NCBI GenBank assembly: GCA_013396755.1
Contig: VWZF01000357.1
Location: 187,885-251,884, forward strand
DNA from: Sclerurus mexicanus
Taxonomy: Eukaryota > Chordata > Aves > Passeriformes > Furnariidae
Direction of reading: 5' to 3'
Length of the DNA stretch: 64,000 bases
This document shows positions 34,601 to 46,545 of this stretch, piece by piece. The position numbers and the translations under genes are program-made. How positions within the stretch are numbered: the first letter of the stretch is position 1; every line of letters begins with the position of its first letter. The notes beneath the pieces were generated by a model. The model saw only the letters and a list, made by a program, of their open reading frames with translations, ran no database searches and was not told where the DNA came from.

Positions 34601-37600
34601 TGGACATCACAATAGTACTTTAGCATCCTTAGGAAAGGTCATGAGTTTAACAAACTGCACTGTTGTACTACTTTGTCCCTTGTGGAGTTGACAAGACCTG
34701 GATTTATCACGACAGCTAAGGGGGCATTAACTACCTATGCCTCAGTCTAATTATGGTGTGTACAGTCTCAGTCACGTGACAGCAACAGTGCATTTGCTAC
34801 AATTATCCCATCCATCTGTTGAGCTATTCACCTAAGGGAGGCTAATAAATATTTGTTGCAATGTTTTCTCTTGAAGTAGATTGTAGATACAAGACAAACT
34901 TATTTCCACAAAAACATTTAAAGGCACTTAGTATTTTTTTTCCAAGTAAAATGGAGGGAAGAGTGCATATTATTGGTCCCCTAGGAAAGAACTCTAGCAG
35001 TCAATGTTAGAAAGTGAAAAATTGAACAATACTGGCTATTACTACATTTACGCTGAAAACTAGCAAAGTTTTAACTGCCTTTGTTGTGAAGTTCTGAACA
35101 GTTTTTCACTAGATAAATTACATGAAAAGTAAACTATTTTCAGGATCAATCGTGGTTCATGTTAGAACTTACAAGTGTCCTGAATGTGTTATCCTATATG
35201 TGATCCTAACTCTGTGTAGCCTTTGAATGGGAGACTGGCAGTCAGGAATTGAAATTGTCATCTAGTATTATATTTCACTCCTGTAGTCACTGTTGGTTTT
35301 TTTCTTTCCCTAACCACAGGTATAATTTTACAGCAGCTTAGATGATTTTATCTACCTTTGATCAGAGTGAGCTACTTTATTGTTTATAAATTTATGTCAA
35401 AACTTTATGAAAATAAATTTCAACTTGTGTTTGGTTCATGAATGATTTAAATATTGCTCACAGTAACGCTTTCTTTCAACAGAGAATTGTGTCACCCCAG
35501 TGATATGTTTTTGTTCCATGACTAGATGACCTTCAAAGTAAAAAAATCTATTTTATGTAGGAAATATTTCTGAAATTAACATTTCTGTAAATATTTTCCA
35601 CATGAAAGTGAATAAATGTTTTCAAGTAGATGAAAGTTTTATTCAAGGTAATACTTGTGAAAAGTTTTTAACACTTACTGAAGTCTAGACTTTAGCTACT
35701 GTCAAATGATAGTTTTTTGTGCAGATGTTAATTAATCTCCTGTAATCTAAATCAGTTCTTTTTTTTTTGAATTTTGTTTTTGTTTTTTGTTGTTGGCTTT
35801 CTTTTGCAATTAAATGTAAGGATTGAAATATATTTTATGTTATACCAGACCTTTATTTTAATTAGATTTGGGAACTACTTGGGAGTGTCACAAAATTTGA
35901 AGTACCAAGAAAAGCCTGAGAGGAAAAAAAATATTTAAATATCAGTATCTCTGTGGACCAAGTCTTTTTCAACAGATCAGTATCTTTCCATATGTTTAAG
36001 TAGGCAACAAATTAGATGAGAAATTAAATGGGAGCAATATCTGCATATTCATGTTTTACATACAGGTAGTGAATCCTTTGGAAAGAGGTGTTCTCTTTCC
36101 TGCTGCTTGGTCTTATCTTGAAGAGGTTAGATCACTTACTTAAATTGATTCTTCCTCTGCTCATAGGTAGGTCAAATGCCAGAAGACATTGGCGAGAGAA
36201 GATGGTAAAAGTAGACTCATCTTTATGCTATTGAGAATGGATGACACCCTTTTACTTGAAGGAAACTTTTTAATGAGCTTTAACAGTTTAATTTTTTAGT
36301 AATCACAATTGTTTATTCATTTAATTTTTTTAATTTGCCCTTGTGTATCATCGCTTGTCCTCTATTGATGTAGCATACAAACTAATCTGTCTTGTTGCTT
36401 TAAGTATCTTGCAAAATATAAATCATAACTACCCCATAAAAACTAAAATTAGAAGTCTTGAGAGCAATATTTGAACCTACAGCCTTGCTATCTTGGAGAT
36501 GAAATGTCTATCTCCAAAGTTCACCCATAAGGAGGAAAAGAAATTAAAGACTGGTCTTGAGCCAGAGAGGTGATTTGGAAATGTTAAGCAACTAACAATT
36601 GCCACTCTGGAATTTACAGGTGAGGTGCAAAACCCTCCTTGATAAAGGCAGATTTTAGCTCATATTTTCATAGCTAGAACCCATGGATGTTGTTGACTAG
36701 TTTTCTATTCATTCACTTTCCCTAGGAGGAGAAAAGTTTGCTTTGTTGTGCTAGCTGGTAGGAAAGCCCATGGAACTGCTACGGCAGCATATGAGGTGCA
36801 GAGAATCCTGTTAGCAGCACATGGGGGAGGTTAGTTTTTGTTTCCCAGGAGTTTATTGTCTGGTTTGGTTTTCAGGTAAGGGATTCCTTTAACAGCTGAT
36901 AGCATTTTTTTGCAACTATCTAAGAACATAAACTCACCTTATTTCTAACACACAATGGGTAAGTAAATAAATTTCTGTAAGTACAATGTGTCTAAGGGAC
37001 AGTCAACACTGGAGTATAAACACTTTTACTTCAGAGTCCTTTGAATCAAATCTGAATTGGTAGGAAAGAAGGCTGATGTCACTAAATGGTGCTTGGTAGA
37101 AAATGACCCTGCGTTCAAAATCAACAGCTGTCTAGACCTTCTGATCCAGAGTTTCAAGTAGTACTATTCATACACAGGTTGGAAATATCACATGAGTTGC
37201 AAAGATGTTTTGACTAAAGACACTGAATTTCTCATTCAATTTTATAGAAAAATCATTTTAAAATTGGTAACAAAAGAGTATAGAAAATTTTCCCCATCCT
37301 TTCCCTTTTTATTCATGAGTGAAAGGTGTTCAGTCTTCCTAAATAAAATTCTTCCTTTATAACTTGAGCTTCATCTTGTCTAAGCAAGTAGATTTTCCTT
37401 TCCTGTACTAAGGACAATTGAGAGTTACGTATCCAAAAGGCAACCCATCTAATTGTATAAACAAGTAACAATTAAGTGAGAGGAGCTGGTCTTTGATGAT
37501 TTTTTTTTTCTGTTTCCATTTCCTAATTAGGACACCTAAAGTTCTAGCATAGAAAAGGAAGCAAAAAAAAAAAAAAATTAAGTGGGAGAAATAACAATAT

Positions 37601-38680
37601 GAGTCTGTATAGCCAGTATCTTTTGACTGAAATTTAATTTCAACTTCCTCTCCCTCCAAAACCTCCTTCTTTTACACTTGTATTGTTGTGGAAATAAAAT
37701 AAAACCATAAATATAGTTTGCAAAGACAGTGTAGTTACTTTATTAAAATTAATAAAAGAAGAGCAAGGGTATATATATTCACAAAAAAATCCCACAAAGA
37801 CTGAGCTGTGCAATCAGTCAGTCTTCTTCTAGTGGGAGTTGTATACATGGACCTGTCGAGCTAATTTAATGTAAGACCTCTATCCTCTTCACATCACAGC
37901 CTCAAGCAAAATGAGAAAGAAAAGTAGTCCAGAGCAAATAGTGCTTTAACTCTCCATAATAAGCTGTGTGTAATTTAAATCCTTGTTTCCTTCAGTAATT
38001 ATAGTAATAAGAACAAAAATCAGAGCTTGGGCTGAAATATATGTTACCAACTTGGTAATCTGCCATCCTTCACATTCTCCTGTAAAAAATAAAGTTGTGA
38101 GTCAACAGAAACAGAAGATATCATCCCAGAATAACTATCTGGAGATGGACCAACTATTATCTCATCAGAAGTTAATGCAACTATATTTAAAATTAAAAGC
38201 CAGAAACAATAACAGACGGAAGGAATGTAGTCAGCAGCAAAAAAAGCATTGCTGTTTAACTGTAATTTTGATCCTGAACCTTTCCCCAGGGTCCTCTTCC
38301 ATCTTACACTGCATCAAGCAGTTGGCTCACAGACTGCTCTGCACATGATGAAGATAAGCTGCACATGTTGCCGTGTGTATTTGACACACAGTGCATGGCT
38401 GTTTGGAGAGTTTGGAGTTAGTCTAAGAACTGTGTATCTCTCCCCCCCTGTTTTGGGTTTCCCTTGCCATGCCTTCAGGACCCTTAATGCTGTTTAATTT
38501 CAAACAGAATCTCTCCTGAATGTAGAAATCTGAGAGTAACTTTTTTGAGAAATTTTCTAAATTATTATAGAAAGAACAGTAACATAATTATTTAGTCCTT
38601 GCAAATTTGACTCATATTAAATGGAAGAGAAAATGAAATGGTTCTGGTTCCATTGTTTTCTAGAAAAAAAAAAGATTTTA
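31625..38680. other. Long AT-rich non-coding stretch
   Basis: No gene is recognised. It contains an A-rich AAAC region at 32650-32713, a candidate conserved element at 34620-34870 and T-rich runs near 35760 and 37500, with a poly-A run near 37563. The 121-codon frame at 37983-38348 has no domain and a composition rich in Lys, Gln and Ser as expected of AT-rich DNA. Confidence 0.5.
32650..32713 (+). repeat. A-rich region with CAAA units
   Basis: A poly-A run followed by CAAA and CCCAAAA units. It resembles the A-rich regions at 18389, 43117, 46479, 50483 and 52758. No transposon body is seen next to it. Confidence 0.88.
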
Positions 38681-38785
38681 AGGAAAGTGGTAATACCTTT
38701 TATTAGCCCACCTTACAAGTGAAGGAAAAGCTTACATTTGTACACAGAGATCTCATTTTCCTCGAATTAAAAACAGAACAACAAA
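38681..38785 (+). mobile_element. Possible ancient amniote interspersed repeat
   Basis: GTGGTAATACCTTTTATTAG, followed by CCCACCTTACAAGTGAAGG, GCTTACATTTG and ACACAGAGATCTC, follows in order the wording of an old repeat common in reptile and bird genomes. The usual form reads GGTAATACCTTTTATTGG, then an ACTTAC block, then CTTACACAGAGCTC. I recall the motif but cannot name its class with certainty. The copy is diverged, and ends are approximate. Confidence 0.5.
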
Positions 38786-41157
38786 CACTTCTATGTTTTT
38801 CAAAATTATGGCATTACACGGCTGGCAGTGAAGGGAGGGAGTTTAGTAGATTTTTTTGTTTTTCTGGAAAAACTGAAGTTGAAATACATTCAGTGGTATA
38901 TAGATATATATGGAGATATAGATGCATTAGAGTTTTTGGGGTGTTGGTTGTGTTTGTTTTTTGGGGTTTTTTTTAAGCAAAATTTCAGACTCAAACAAAA
39001 CTCCTTTTAGACTTCTAGATAGTTTTAAAACCAATTCTAAAATTGTAACATACCCTGACAGCTTTGGAGGGGAGGGATTTTCCATGTGTTTTCCAACACA
39101 AAGGATTAAAGATCAGAACTATCTGAAACTTGTCTAATTTAGGTAATGCCCAGGATTTGGATTCTTCCAAGATTCTTCCTCATTTGAACGAGGAAATTAA
39201 AAGAAGAGTTTATGAAATTTTGTCTTTGACATTTATCTCCTTTCCTGGTTTACTTCGGACTGACATTTGATTTGGAATGACTCTTCCTCGTCCTATTTAT
39301 TCATAATTAGTTATCTCTTATGGGGGGGGGGGGAAAGAAAGAATGAAAATGGTTATTACATTAAGAGACAAGTTAAGGAGGAAATTTGTTCACTTATAAA
39401 CCAAAAAAGCTACAATTCAGAAAGAATGACTACTATTTTCTATTGAAACTTCAGAAAAATAAACTGTAGGCCTTGTTAACAAACACAAGAAGTTGCAAGA
39501 AGCTAATAGGTAGAAGTCTACTGCCCATTGAGAAAAAAGAATAAGAAATGCACTATGAGGATAAAAATGATTAAAAGGTGAAAATATTATAAAAAATAAT
39601 GATTATGCAGGAATTATGATATCATGGAGGTTAAATTGGCAGAAAGGATTCAATCCACAGTCCGAGTCTGTACAGCAAGTGGGGAGGACTAAAACACCAG
39701 AGTAATTATCTGACAGTTCTCGGTTACTCTTCTTGCGCACACATTTAGTCCATGGAGTAATTAGGGCTATGAGCAAGTGCAGGTGAGGACAAAGGCACTT
39801 TTAGAGTTAATGGTAACGTTTTCAAATGTCTGTCTAAGGCATGTAAGTGATGATTGCAGATCCCAACCAAAAGACAATCTGAGTTTGAAAATGTTGAGTT
39901 AGAGGTTTAATAGATTAGCCTCTCAAAAATGAATAAGCAATTAAAAGACTTAATGATGCATTTTTTCACCTGCCTTTTTCAGAATTTGAGCTGTGTACAT
40001 ACTAAATTTTTAATACAGAAACTGGAATGCACAAGCACATATTTTTAATAACAAGGAATATTAAATTGCTGCACCGTACAAGCTGGCACAGCTGATGCAA
40101 ATCCCATTAGCAAGAATGTGTATGTAATTAACGTGGGAAAGAATATTGTCAAACTTCTTTCTACCCCGCTACAAACCAACACAAAAATTAAAACCATGCA
40201 TGAATCTTAAAAGGAAATTGCTTGTTGTAGTCAGTATGTAGTATTAGCATGTGTTTTGTGTCTTTGTTCTTTTTTTTTTACAGGGATCACTTTAAATATA
40301 TCATATGTGCTTTATATTTGGCATAGATCTCAGCTTGGTAATGATGAATTTTCCTGGCAGACAAATACTTGGTTAGATCAGATCATGGAAATAAGCTCTT
40401 TTGGACTGAGGTTTGAATGGTATGTGTGCACTGACCCCAGGTTGAAAGAATGTTTCGTTTCAACAGTTTAAATGGAAACTGATAGTTTCTGTTGTTTACA
40501 GAAGAATATTTTTTAAATCTTTTTTTTTTTTGCTTTAATGTAGCTCAGGAGACATCACAATACTTGTGTCGGAGGTAAAATCAAGAGGGGAAAAGTGCAA
40601 GTGCTGATTTAGCTTATATAATGTTTAACAGGATTAAATAAAAATGCTAATGATGCAGCAGGTTTTACCCCAGTCTCTTCCAGCACTAAGCTTTCTTGAC
40701 TTCACATGACAGAGCAATTCACAGGCAAAAATAGAAAAATAACAGTGAAGATGCAAAACATAAAGTTTTCTTAAGGGATGCACAACCTTGGCAAGAGTAA
40801 CCAGAGTTAGCCTTCAGAGTTAGCCAGTCTTAGAGTAAATCTATCAGCAAATAGAAAACATTGACTCTGTAAAGTGATGGAGACTGAAGGTTTTGGTAGA
40901 GGATTAGGTTGTGACGCTGATTCCTCACAGAATCCACAGAATTCCTCAGTTTCAAGATAAGTGGCATTATTTTATGAATTGTCTTGAATTCAGTATGAAT
41001 CCTTTAGTCTTCCTGTTTCTTCATCCTTCAAGTACAAGCTTCAGAATTCATGTACTTTTTAGTGGGGGGTGGGGAGGAGGGGAAAAGGGGTATCTGAAAA
41101 AGAAAAAAGTTTCTGGAATTTTTTAATAAATCTGGGAGTTGTGTGCATACATGTGTG
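38786..41157. other. Unique AT-rich stretch with candidate conserved element
   Basis: No gene is recognised. A 12-base poly-G run lies at 39322-39333. The part 39700-40150 looks like conserved regulatory DNA, with many complete transcription-factor core motifs (see findings). The frame at 40256-40471 follows a pyrimidine run and CAG but has no domain. Confidence 0.5.
39322..39333 (+). repeat. (G)12 homopolymer
   Basis: Twelve consecutive G, rare in AT-rich DNA. Length may be unreliable in a short-read assembly. Confidence 0.85.
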
Positions 41158-41989
41158 AGAGAAACAAGTCTGCAGACACCAATATCAGAGAAGAAGGAGG
41201 GGGAAGAAATACTGCAGGTGCCAGAGCAGAGGTTCCGCTGCAGCCTGTGGTGAAGACCATGGTGAGTCATCTGTGCCCCTGCAGCCCATGGAGATCCATG
41301 CTGGAGCAGAGGCCCATTTACAGTGGAGAACACCACACCAGAGAGGTGAATGGGCCCAAAGGGCTCTGTGACCCTGTGGCAAGCCTGTGCTGGAGCAGTC
41401 TCCTGGCAGGACCTTTCCAGTCCCGTGGAAAGAGGAGTTCATGCTGGAACAGGTTTGCTGGCAAGACTTGTGGGCCATGTGATATTCACACCAAAGTAGA
41501 CTGTGCCTGAGCGACTCCATGGAAGGAACACATGCTGGAGAGTGTAGGAAGAACTGCAGCCCATGGGAAGGGCTCACGTGGAGAATTTCATGGAGGACTG
41601 CCTCTTCTGGGATGGGCATCATGTTGAATCAGGGTAAGAGTGTGAGGAGTCCTCTCCCTGAGGAGTAAAGAGTGGCAAGAAGTGGCACTTCATGGCAAGA
41701 AGGTAGAGAAGGCAGAGAATCAGGAGAGAAGTTGAGCCTGGGAAGGAGGGAGAGGTGGTGTGCAGGTTTGGATTTATTTCTCATTATCCTATTCTGATAT
41801 AAATGATAATAAATCCAACTAAAAGTGCAGTTTGTTTTGCCTGCGATGGTAATTGGTAAGCGATCTCTCTCTGTACCTGTCCCTACCCAGAAGCCTTTCA
41901 TAATATTTTCTCTCCCCTGTTCAGCTGTGAAGGGATTCAACAGATGCCTTGGTGGGCATCTGGTGTCCAGCCAGAGTCAACTCACCACA
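41158..41989 (+). mobile_element. Avian ERV LTR (probably ERVL class), likely solo, plus orientation
   Basis: I recognise this as an abundant bird endogenous-retrovirus LTR. Landmarks in order: CTGCAGACACC near 41170; an internal array of loosely repeated modules in which phrases like CCCATGG or CCCGTGG precede a block ending in GCTGGAGCAG or CTGGAGAG (about 41240-41620); GTGTGAGGAGTCCTCTCCCT near 41640; GAAGTTGAGCCTGGGAAGGA near 41730; an AATAAA polyadenylation signal at 41808-41813; then GTTTTGCCTGCGATGGTAAT and GGTGGGCATCTGGTGTCCAG. It ends in CTCACCACA. No gag, pol or env is seen beside it, which fits a solo LTR left by recombination. Reading frames here (41139-41510, 41185-41622) are shadows of LTR sequence. 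The 5' edge is uncertain by about 30 bases, and I could not fix a target-site duplication. The class assignment is from memory of the family. Confidence 0.88.
41808..41813 (+). promoter_or_regulatory. LTR polyadenylation signal AATAAA
   Basis: A canonical AATAAA hexamer sits at the position in the LTR where the polyadenylation signal is expected, with GT/T-rich sequence downstream (about 41826-41840). Whether it is still used is unknown. Confidence 0.6.
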
Positions 41990-44900
41990 CTAGGTGTGTT
42001 AAAAAATGTTGCATTCAATATATAAATGTAACATCCAGTGCAGAAACAGAGATTATTCATAGTAACTTTTTCATTGCATCCAGTATCCAGAAGAGTTACA
42101 GACAAAACAAAAAGTATTTTAATAATTCAAATAATCATTAAATTTCATATTTTCTGTTTGCAAATGAAAATTGGTTTATCTACTGCTGTTTGCTCTGTGA
42201 TATTTGTCATACAGCTTTCTATATAAAAAACCTTTTATTATGCAAAGTGTTGGCTAGACATAAAATTTCTGTTTTCAGAACAGGTTTTTACCTCCTGTAC
42301 ATTCCAAAGCGATGACCCATATTCTGAGTATCTTATGATAAGAGTAATCCTTACAGAGTACAGGTAAAACCATTCTGTTGGGCTGCTCTAGGGGCTGAAC
42401 CTGCTGTGAGACTGAGGCAGAACACAACTGGCAAGGGAAAACTGTGAATGACAGCAACACTCTGGCTTCTGCCTAAAGTGTGATAGAAGTCAGCTCACAC
42501 ACTTGGTACTTTTAGCGAAAGCAAATCCGATTTAATGAGGAACTACGAGCTGAATTAATGGAAGAGTGGGTTAATTTTATTTCTAAAAGTTATTGCTGAA
42601 TTTTTCTACAAATAGAGGTACCTTTTATATGAGGATAATACCATTTCTTGTGTCTGTATGAGTTCTATGAAATTATTTTCACAGAAATAATATTCATAAT
42701 GATAATTTTAGACAAAATTTTCACCAGTTTTACTTTCTTGAAAAGATTTATGATAAGGTCATTCTTTTTCACAACCTTTCACTGGTTTAGTTAACTGAGG
42801 AATGAAGGTTAGGAAAATAAAAAATGAAGTATGACACCTGCATAGTAGCATGTTTGTGGCGTAATTAACAATCCTGAAAATAACTTCTATGCAATAGAAA
42901 TAACACGTACAAATTCCTAGCCAGTAGATTGTTGTAGTGTTGCCTGTTCTTTTGAGCTTGACATGAGTCTGATGTTTTTCTTAAAGATTCTATTTTGGAT
43001 CCTGCAGCACAATGCATTTCACATTTCCTTTTATGTTCTTTGGGTAAGAAATTAAAGCTAAAAATTAGGATTTCTGATTGTTCAAAACACAAGAAAGAAT
43101 AAAAAATTATAATTTAAAAAACAAACAAACAAACAAACAACGACAACAACAAAAAAGACAAATGTTACCATGAGCTAGAAGTGTGGAGATTTTGTCTCAT
43201 GACCTTTTAACGAATAATCCTTGTATTTTCAGTCCTTCATGCTGGCAATATTTTTCGCTGTCAGAAAAACTAACAGCAAACATTATAATCAAAGCTCAGT
43301 TATTTCCCTCAGAAATACCACAAAGTATGTTATTTCCCTTCATAAAATGTCAGAAAATTTTATCACATTACAAAAAAGAGTCACTAGTAGTTCTGTCACC
43401 TCATCTGACATTACAGAAAATTCTTTTTACAATAAACAAATTAAGTAAAATCAGATGCCCACTAAAGCATTAATAATGCTATGAAGTGTTATTTAATTTG
43501 GGCTTTTTCCAACTCTATATAATGAGATTTGTTGCTTGTGGATTAACAGGACAGTCAATTAGTTTACTCTTTAGTGTAATTAATCCTTTCTATCCGTCTG
43601 CCCCAAATCATAAAAGTTCCTTAAGATCTATTTCATTTCAGCAGATTGTTGTTTTCCCTCATTTGAAGACTAAATTTGTTCTGTTTGCTCACTCACTGCT
43701 GTCCTCCTTGTGTCTCTGGGGAAGTAAGAGCACAAGGTATGGGAGTAACTATGATTTCCTTCAGGTCTTAGCTGCTTTGAGGTTGTCAGACCACATAACT
43801 GTTGAATATCATTTCCCGAGGAACCCACGAGTAACTCTCCTAGTTCAAAGCATGGTACAGTCACAGTTGCTTCTGACCCTGTCACCCAGTTTTCACCAGA
43901 CTGTCAGATGAAAAATCACACATGGCAGTAGTTTTTCAGGACATTATCCAAAATGTCTGCGCAGCAAAAAATAAAGCGATTGTGATAGTGTGACTAGAGA
44001 ATTGGTCTCCCATGTGAGGTATCACAGCTCCAAGAAACTCACCAGTTACATTGCAATTATTGTGAGTGTGATACTCAGTGGTTGGAGACACTGGCCCTAA
44101 GAACATTTTTTCAAGGGAGACACACTGCTGGATCCCCACTAAAATGACCCTTATCATAAAGGCGTACAGCCTTGCAGGTGCAGCCAGACCACAAGCAGCC
44201 CATGTAGCCCATCTGTCCTACCGAATACCTGAACTCTAGAAAAAGGGACAGAATTTTCATCTTGAACTTCACCATCAGTAAACTGTTTTGAATCTGCTGA
44301 ATTTCATAGGGAATATTTGCTCTTCAAATAACATTACCCTCGAGTCTATAATAATGGATAAGACTAAATTATGCCTCCAAGATCACCTTTGGAGAACCTT
44401 ACTGACCCAGAGCCACCAAAGGAGGCATCATCTGCTGACACCACAGTAGCAACTGTAATGGGGATTGGTGCAGTCTGCCTAGGGGTCCTAAATCATAATT
44501 GGCACCTTTTAAAATGCAGATATTCTTTCTGGCTTCAAATTTATTTTCCTTATACAAGTTAGAAAAATAGATGAGTGGCTGTTCAGGAAGGTTCATCTAT
44601 GAATTGCTTAAGAAAACCCCCAGGCTCTTGCAAATGTGAAACTTCTTTAAGTCTCAGAGATCTAAACAAATAAATGATTTAGACTCCCAGCCCTAGTGTA
44701 TGAGAAGCTCTACAGACAATTTGACAAAATTAATTATTTAAAATCTCATAACAGGTAGATAACTTTGAGATAACTTCGTATATTACATTTTCAATACTCA
44801 GCTCAAAAAGAAACACTTGGAGACAAGTCTACAGGCTACAAGCTCCTGATAAGACCCTTTTTCTTACTGACATTTCAATTATAACACTGTATTTTAAAAC

Positions 44901-45799
44901 AGATCTTTATATTACATAGGTAAACAATTGTTTTTCAATCAAAATATATGCAGTCTTTAGTGCTTCTAATGCTATAAAACATCTCTATAAATTTTGTGTG
45001 CAAAGGATATATTAAGTTATATTTAAATAGGGTGTAGAAGCAGCAGGTGTCAAAAGGCAAAAGAGGAGACAAAATAAAAACTTTAAAGCTCTGCTGGAAT
45101 TGTTCTCTTTAATGGAACAACTAGGTTTGTTTGAGCTCTGTGATATGTATTCCTCTTACAAGGTATTTTTGTGATCAAAATGAAATTGTTATTAATACAA
45201 ACATCTCTATGTCATGAAATTTTATTTAAAAAAGCACACAAACAAACCAAAAAATCAAAAAACAACATTGGAAACACAGATATCTGGAATATTCTCAGGA
45301 TAGAATGTTTCCACTTTTCATTTCTAAGAAAATCACTTTTTTATTATGTTTATGGTTAAATTTACTCCTGAAATACTACAGGATCAGAAAAAAAAAAAGG
45401 GAGAAAAAACGAGAAAGTGTCCTGACTGTGCTATTATTCAATATCTTTCTTAATAGAGTAAAATGCAACTAAAATTTGCATTGCAAGATTCAGGGACTGG
45501 AATCCAAAAAGCATCAAAACGATAAATGAGTCTATATGTAAATACAATGATACTTTTGTAAAATTAAATAAACCACTTTTTTTTTTTTGGTATCAGAGGT
45601 GTGAAACTGTAGTAAATCAGTCATCTAACACATATAACTATTCTTCTCTACTCAGAAAGAGGCCTCATTAAAATATTGTTTCCAGTGTTAGGGTCTTCAC
45701 CTGAAGCAAAAATTCGGAAGAATAAAAAAACCCCAAAGAGCAGTTTAAGAGGTTAGAATACATGATCTCTTAGGAAAGAAAAATTTAAAAAAAAAAAAA
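41990..45799. other. Unique AT-rich non-coding stretch
   Basis: No gene recognised. The 141-codon frame at 43486-43911 lies in slightly GC-richer DNA (43680-44200) but shows no domain. An AAAC array lies at 43117-43157. The block ends in a poly-A run that borders the assembly gap. Confidence 0.5.
43117..43157 (+). repeat. (AAAC)n array followed by AAC units
   Basis: About five to six CAAA units followed by CGACAACAACAAAAAA. It is a simple repeat, likely polymorphic. Confidence 0.9.
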
Positions 45800-45819
45800 N
45801 NNNNNNNNNNNNNNNNNNN
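45800..45819. other. Assembly gap of 20 N
   Basis: Twenty N are flanked on both sides by poly-A (about 13 before, 11 after). The fixed short length and the homopolymer flanks suggest that an assembler broke at an A-run or A-rich repeat; the true length and content are unknown. Confidence 0.99.
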
Positions 45820-46478
45820 AAAAAAAAAAACCATTAACAGACATGCATTTGCTTAGTCCAGACAGACACACTGAGCTGTGCTTGAAACAGCAACATATTG
45901 TACAATAAACAGCAGACAATCATTATCCTTATGTATGACAGGAGGACAAAACCAAAATTAAACATGATTTTCAGTTATAAAGATATAGATTGTGTATCAA
46001 GAAAGCCAGACCATATATGAAGAGAGCTCTCACTTTCTCACAGCTAAGCACTAACAGAGTTGTTCAGTTGTTCCCTCTCAGATCTTGATACTGGGATGTT
46101 TAAAAGCAGGAGAGATAAAATGTGGCACAAATATTGTAGAAATATAACTGAGCCTCAGTTAAGGGGAGTGGCATTTCTGACATAACAGGATCCTTTCATT
46201 CTAATATTTTTATGATACTAAAGATATTATTATGTTACATCTAATCTTGAGCACTGGAATGGAGCGTTATGATTTTACCAAGCAAAGATTTTGAATGATG
46301 TTATTGGCAAACAAGTGTATGCAGGAAGGAATTGTATTTATTTCTGTTTCAGGAAGAAGAAAAGAAATTACAGCATTATTAATTAGGAAGCAATATATTT
46401 TCTGTCATTTTAATGTGGAGAATAGGAAGGTGTGAAAGACATCTTAAAAATCAGAAGGAAACAAAAAGAACTCTCAGG

Positions 46479-46545
46479 GAAAAAAAAAAAAACAAACAAA
46501 ACAACAACGCCCCAAAAAACCAACTAACCAACCAACCAATCAAAC
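46479..46545 (+). repeat. A-rich region with CAAA / CCAA units
   Basis: A poly-A run followed by CAAAC, CAACAACG, then CCAACTAACCAACCAACCAA. Same type as the other A-rich regions in this window. Confidence 0.88.

Noticed and set aside
40256..40471. Pyrimidine run plus ACAG followed by an open frame, considered as an exon
   Set aside because: The peptide has no recognisable domain, and no matching donor site or partner exon could be found.
41139..41622. Frames of 123 and 145 codons on opposite strands
   Set aside because: Both lie wholly inside the ERV LTR and arise from its GC-rich modules.
43117..43157. Regular AAAC units considered as a CRISPR-like or designed array
   Set aside because: It is a simple tetranucleotide microsatellite without spacers; CRISPR arrays do not occur in bird nuclear DNA.
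43486..43911. 141-codon plus-strand frame
   Set aside because: No recognisable domain; overlapped by a minus-strand frame; no coding-like base periodicity that I could see by eye.
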